The position numbers and the translations under genes were made by a program. A stretch of DNA of 64,000 nucleotides from Chryseobacterium sp. JJR-5R (GTDB taxonomy: Bacteria > Bacteroidota > Bacteroidia > Flavobacteriales > Weeksellaceae), in contig NZ_CP139137.1 in assembly GCF_034047335.1 (NCBI RefSeq), positions 2,108,001 to 2,172,000 of the forward strand, written 5' to 3'. Of the stretch, positions 61,659 to 64,000 are shown one piece after another; position 1 is the first letter of the stretch, and every line of letters begins with the position of its first letter. The notes under the pieces are model-generated. The model did not search any database and was not told where the DNA came from. It saw only the letters and a program-made list of their open reading frames with translations.

Positions 61659-62366
61659 ATGGCATCTTCATTACTTTTGCAGTTAGAATGGAAGGAATTT
61701 TTAATGGGACAGGAAGAATGGTCATTTCTTCTGGAAATCGTTTTGAGGACCTTTATCATGTTTTTAACGATCATTATCGGCCTCAGGATATTAGGAAAGA
61801 GGGGAGTAAAGCAGCTGTCACTTTTTGAACTGGTCGTGATCATCGGGCTGGGCTCTGCAGCAGGGGACCCGATGTTTTATAAGGAAGTGGGGATAGCGTC
61901 TTCCGTCATTGTTTTTATGGTGATTATCCTGCTTTATACTTCGGTAACCTATATTATAGGAAAAAGTAAGTTTTTTGAAAAATTGCTGGAAGGAACATCC
62001 ATCTGCCTGATCGAGAAAGGCGAATTTTCCATTGAGAATTTTAAAAAGGAAAATCTTGGAAGTGATGAATTTTTTGCGGAGCTGAGGCTGAAAGGCATTT
62101 CACATCTCGGTCAGATCGAAAAGGCTATTGAAGAGGTCTCGGGAGAGATCAGCGTTTTTTACTTTGAAGACCAGGAAGTAAAATTCGGGCTTCCGATTAT
62201 GCCCGGATCTTTAGAAAACCCGCTTAAAAGCATAAACAGCAAAGGTTTTTATTCGTGTACGTTCTGCGGACATACGGAAGAGAAGGATACCGGCAATGCA
62301 GGCCGCTGCTGTAAATGTGAAAAAGACAAATGGGTAGGAGCCAGTAATATGAAAAGGGTAACTTAA
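61659..62366 (+). CDS. DUF421 (YetF-like) membrane protein with C-terminal zinc ribbon
   Basis: Protein of 235 residues. Three N-terminal helices (LRTFIMFLTIIIGLRILGKRG, FELVVIIGLGSAAGDPMF, SVIVFMVIILLYTSVTYII) and the soluble C-terminal domain (FAELRLKGISHLGQIEKAIEE) are the DUF421/YetF pattern; its role is not known but it is often stress-related. The last 40 residues carry two cysteine pairs, CTFC (near 208) and CCKC (near 224), i.e. a zinc-ribbon-like tail that most family members do not need. It starts about 130 bases after the small frame behind bioA. Confidence 0.87.
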   Translation: MASSLLLQLEWKEFLMGQEEWSFLLEIVLRTFIMFLTIIIGLRILGKRGVKQLSLFELVVIIGLGSAAGDPMFYKEVGIASSVIVFMVIILLYTSVTYIIGKSKFFEKLLEGTSICLIEKGEFSIENFKKENLGSDEFFAELRLKGISHLGQIEKAIEEVSGEISVFYFEDQEVKFGLPIMPGSLENPLKSINSKGFYSCTFCGHTEEKDTGNAGRCCKCEKDKWVGASNMKRVT

Positions 62367-62375
62367 ATAAACGAA

Positions 62376-62397
62376 AAGGCTTCCCGAAAGAAGCCTT
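62376..62397. repeat. Hairpin, possible minus-strand terminator
   Basis: AAGGCTT at 62376-62382 pairs with AAGCCTT at 62391-62397. On the plus strand it is followed by A, so it is a poor terminator for DUF421; read on the minus strand a short T-run follows, suiting the small membrane protein gene to the right. Confidence 0.45.
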
Positions 62398-62518
62398 AAA
62401 AAAAACACAAATGATGAAAAAAAATTATTTCGATATACAAATATAATTAATATACGTCTTATGTTAAACATAGCATGACATCCATTTATAAAATCTATTG
62501 ATAATCATGATCACTATT

Positions 62519-62650
62519 TTATCCCGCATTCAGCTTTTGCGAACTGATAGAAATTCCGAATGCCAATAAGGCCACGATTCCCAAAACAAGAATTTTTACC
62601 GGATTACGCATCATTCCGGAAGCTTCTTTATTTTCTGTTTTTGCATTCAT
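62519..62650 (-). CDS. 43-residue single-pass membrane protein
   Basis: An open frame starting MNAKTENKEASGMMRNPVK with one transmembrane helix (ILVLGIVALLAFGISI) and a short tail SSQKLNAG. It has 43 codons. The hydrophobic helix preceded by a basic turn is protein-like. It lies between DUF421 and the ferritin-like pair and is followed by a hairpin in the right orientation. The function is unknown. Confidence 0.5.
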   Translation of the reverse strand: MNAKTENKEASGMMRNPVKILVLGIVALLAFGISISSQKLNAG

Positions 62651-62864
62651 AACATTTTGTTTTATTGGAAATAACCATCAAATACCACACCAACTAACGA
62701 TGATTAATAGTATGCAGTTAATTTCTACATTCAGATAAATAGTTTAAAGTCAGTGCTATGTCGTTAAATCAAATTATATCCAGTCAATAGAAACCTGATT
62801 ATGCTTTATAAAAATCCCTTCCCGAAAAATCGGAAAGGGACACACCTAACATTAAGAAATTTCC

Positions 62865-63686
62865 TCAGTCAATAAACAATGTTGCTATTGCCTGGGCATC
62901 ACTTCCCGTTAATATTTCATCATAAGCTGCAGAACCTGCTTCCGGACCGAAAGCTGCAGCCGTATTAAACCCGGCCTGTACGGTAACACCTTCTCCTGCA
63001 TATACAGGGTTGGTTGCTGCCGGCATGTTTCCGCCGTTAGCCAATTCAATCCAGCCTTTGTTTGCTCTCATCCTTCTTACCTGTGAAGCATGTCTTGCTT
63101 CTACGGAATGGATCTGTAAAGCAGCCTGTAATACGGTTTTGTTGGACATTACATTTCCTGCCTGCCCTTTGTACGCTCTTACGCCGGTATCTTCAAACGC
63201 CTGGGCCAGTACCAGGAACTGATTATAGTCTGAAAAAGGAGAAAATGCTCCGTTTACCGTAAAATCGAATGTAGGTTTGGCTCCCGGAGTTTGTCCAAGT
63301 GAAGTCAGTGTACTTTTCAGAAAAGCAACGTGAGCACTTTCATGCTTGGAGATCTGCATGAAAACCGGACGGTCAGTACTTGGGATTAACCCAGCCGTTG
63401 AAAGTCCTTTAGTATAATATTCATCTTCCAGGTATTCCAGTACCAAAGCAAGCTGAAGTGCATCTGTTAATGCACTTTTACCGGCATTTCCGGGTACGGT
63501 TGCAGTAGTAGCGGTGGTCTGTGCTTTGGCAGAAGTAGTCATTAAAGCACCCAACCCTAAAGGAATAGAGGCAACTGCTGCTTTTTTACCGAATTGGGAT
63601 ATTTGGGAAAGTGTTTCCAGCCTTGATGCTTCCGTTGTGAAGAATTTATCGTCAGATAATCTATCTAGTAATTTTAGAATGTTCAT
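62865..63686 (-). CDS. Secreted ferritin-like domain protein
   Basis: Protein of 273 residues. An N-terminal stretch (residues 1-55) ends in GKKAAVASIPLGLGALMTTSAKAQ, an unusual long signal-like sequence. The ferritin-like domain has glutamate/histidine words LVLEYLEDEYYTKGL near residue 80, ISKHESAHVAFLKSTL near 110, AQAFEDTGVRAYKGQAG near 160 and IHSVEARHASQVRRMR near 190. These resemble desiccation-related ferritin-like proteins. The gene to its right encodes a close relative, so they form a pair, with 27 bases between. Confidence 0.88.
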   Translation of the reverse strand: MNILKLLDRLSDDKFFTTEASRLETLSQISQFGKKAAVASIPLGLGALMTTSAKAQTTATTATVPGNAGKSALTDALQLALVLEYLEDEYYTKGLSTAGLIPSTDRPVFMQISKHESAHVAFLKSTLTSLGQTPGAKPTFDFTVNGAFSPFSDYNQFLVLAQAFEDTGVRAYKGQAGNVMSNKTVLQAALQIHSVEARHASQVRRMRANKGWIELANGGNMPAATNPVYAGEGVTVQAGFNTAAAFGPEAGSAAYDEILTGSDAQAIATLFID

Positions 63687-63713
63687 AATGTAAATTTTTG
63701 TGAAGTGAATAAA

Positions 63714-64000
63714 TTAACCGATTCCTTGTTCTTTCCAGGTAAACGGAGTTTTAAAGAACCCGCCTGCTGCCGTTACAACGTCTTTAGGCTCTTTTGCAAC
63801 ATCAAGACCGTTAGTAGGGTTCACTACATCATCCCCTGAAAACGCTGCGGTTCCCGGATTGATAAGGTCTCTGATTGCAGCGGCATGTCTTGCTTCCACG
63901 GAAACAATTTTCCCTGCAATAACAAGATAGTCTACATTGGTAATGTACTTTCCTGCACCGTTGTAAGCTGCTACCCCTGTATCTTCAAGTGCTTTTGCCG
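63714..64000 (-). CDS. Ferritin-like domain protein, 5' end outside window
   Basis: Open frame running off the right edge; 95 codons and the stop are visible. AKALEDTGVAAYNGAGK and VSVEARHAAAIRDL match the corresponding parts of its neighbour (AFEDTGVRAYKGQAG and SVEARHASQVRRM), so it is a paralogue in the same unit. The C terminus ends FTWKEQGIG. The start is not in the window. Confidence 0.88.
   Translation of the reverse strand, partial: AKALEDTGVAAYNGAGKYITNVDYLVIAGKIVSVEARHAAAIRDLINPGTAAFSGDDVVNPTNGLDVAKEPKDVVTAAGGFFKTPFTWKEQGIG

Noticed and set aside
1-64000. CRISPR array, rRNA or tRNA genes
   Set aside because: No regular repeat-spacer pattern and no cloverleaf or rRNA-like stretch was seen in the intergenic regions.

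Overview
The window looks like chromosomal DNA of a Chryseobacterium-like member of the Bacteroidota (Flavobacteriia, Weeksellaceae). The pointers are Por/type IX secretion (T9SS) C-terminal sorting domains on two secreted proteins, repeated TAnnTTTG promoter elements typical of the phylum, ribosome binding sites that are weak or absent, DUF4920, DUF6766 and UMF1-type proteins, a bacillithiol-type gene set, and AT-rich intergenic DNA. There are no rRNA or tRNA genes, no CRISPR array, no prophage and no classical insertion sequence. The only mobile-looking feature is a decayed four-helix-bundle (23S rRNA intervening-sequence type) gene.

Layout, left to right. 1-15.6 kb is housekeeping and envelope: the 3' part of an M20 dipeptidase, a T9SS cargo protein, an SDR, etfB-etfA, a bifunctional nuclease, a nucleoside-type permease, an ECF sigma factor with a single-pass membrane protein and a secreted barrel protein, a thiolase, a UMF1 transporter and a metzincin protease with CUB and T9SS domains. 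15.7-18.9 kb has a GHMP (mevalonate-type) kinase, a UbiA prenyltransferase and proline dehydrogenase. 18.9-25.2 kb has an XRE regulator next to an AT-rich region with repeated TTTACA-NN-TGTAAA dyads, an M14 peptidase, DUF4920, an APC permease, and a SatD/DUF3307 pair. 25.2-27.9 kb holds purC and purF, separated by the decayed four-helix-bundle element. 28-34.4 kb has two outer-membrane barrels, aroB, a pseudouridine synthase, nicotinamidase and a DEAD-box helicase.

34.6-36.6 kb is a tightly overlapping DinB/YfiT - DUF1569 - YtxJ - Crp/Fnr operon that points to bacillithiol chemistry. 36.6-37.9 kb is a graveyard with a frameshifted Crp/Fnr gene and a catalase whose ends survive but whose middle is gone. 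38-43.5 kb is a one-direction stress or detoxification operon (zinc alcohol dehydrogenase, CinA, two SDRs, FAD oxidoreductase with Rieske domain, DUF6766), followed by convergent PPOX, DoxX and beta-hydroxyacid dehydrogenase genes. 48.9-55 kb is the four-gene ligase-associated DNA repair cassette (exonuclease, ATP-dependent ligase, Lhr-like helicase, PdeM) on the minus strand.

55-61.5 kb is the biotin region: a divergent MocR regulator and an operon of an unassigned diiron ferritin-like protein followed by bioF, bioD, bioB and bioA. No bioC or bioH is present, so the ferritin-like protein is the most interesting unexplained gene in the window. The right end has a DUF421 protein with a zinc-ribbon tail, a 43-residue membrane protein and two secreted ferritin-like proteins, the last cut by the window edge.
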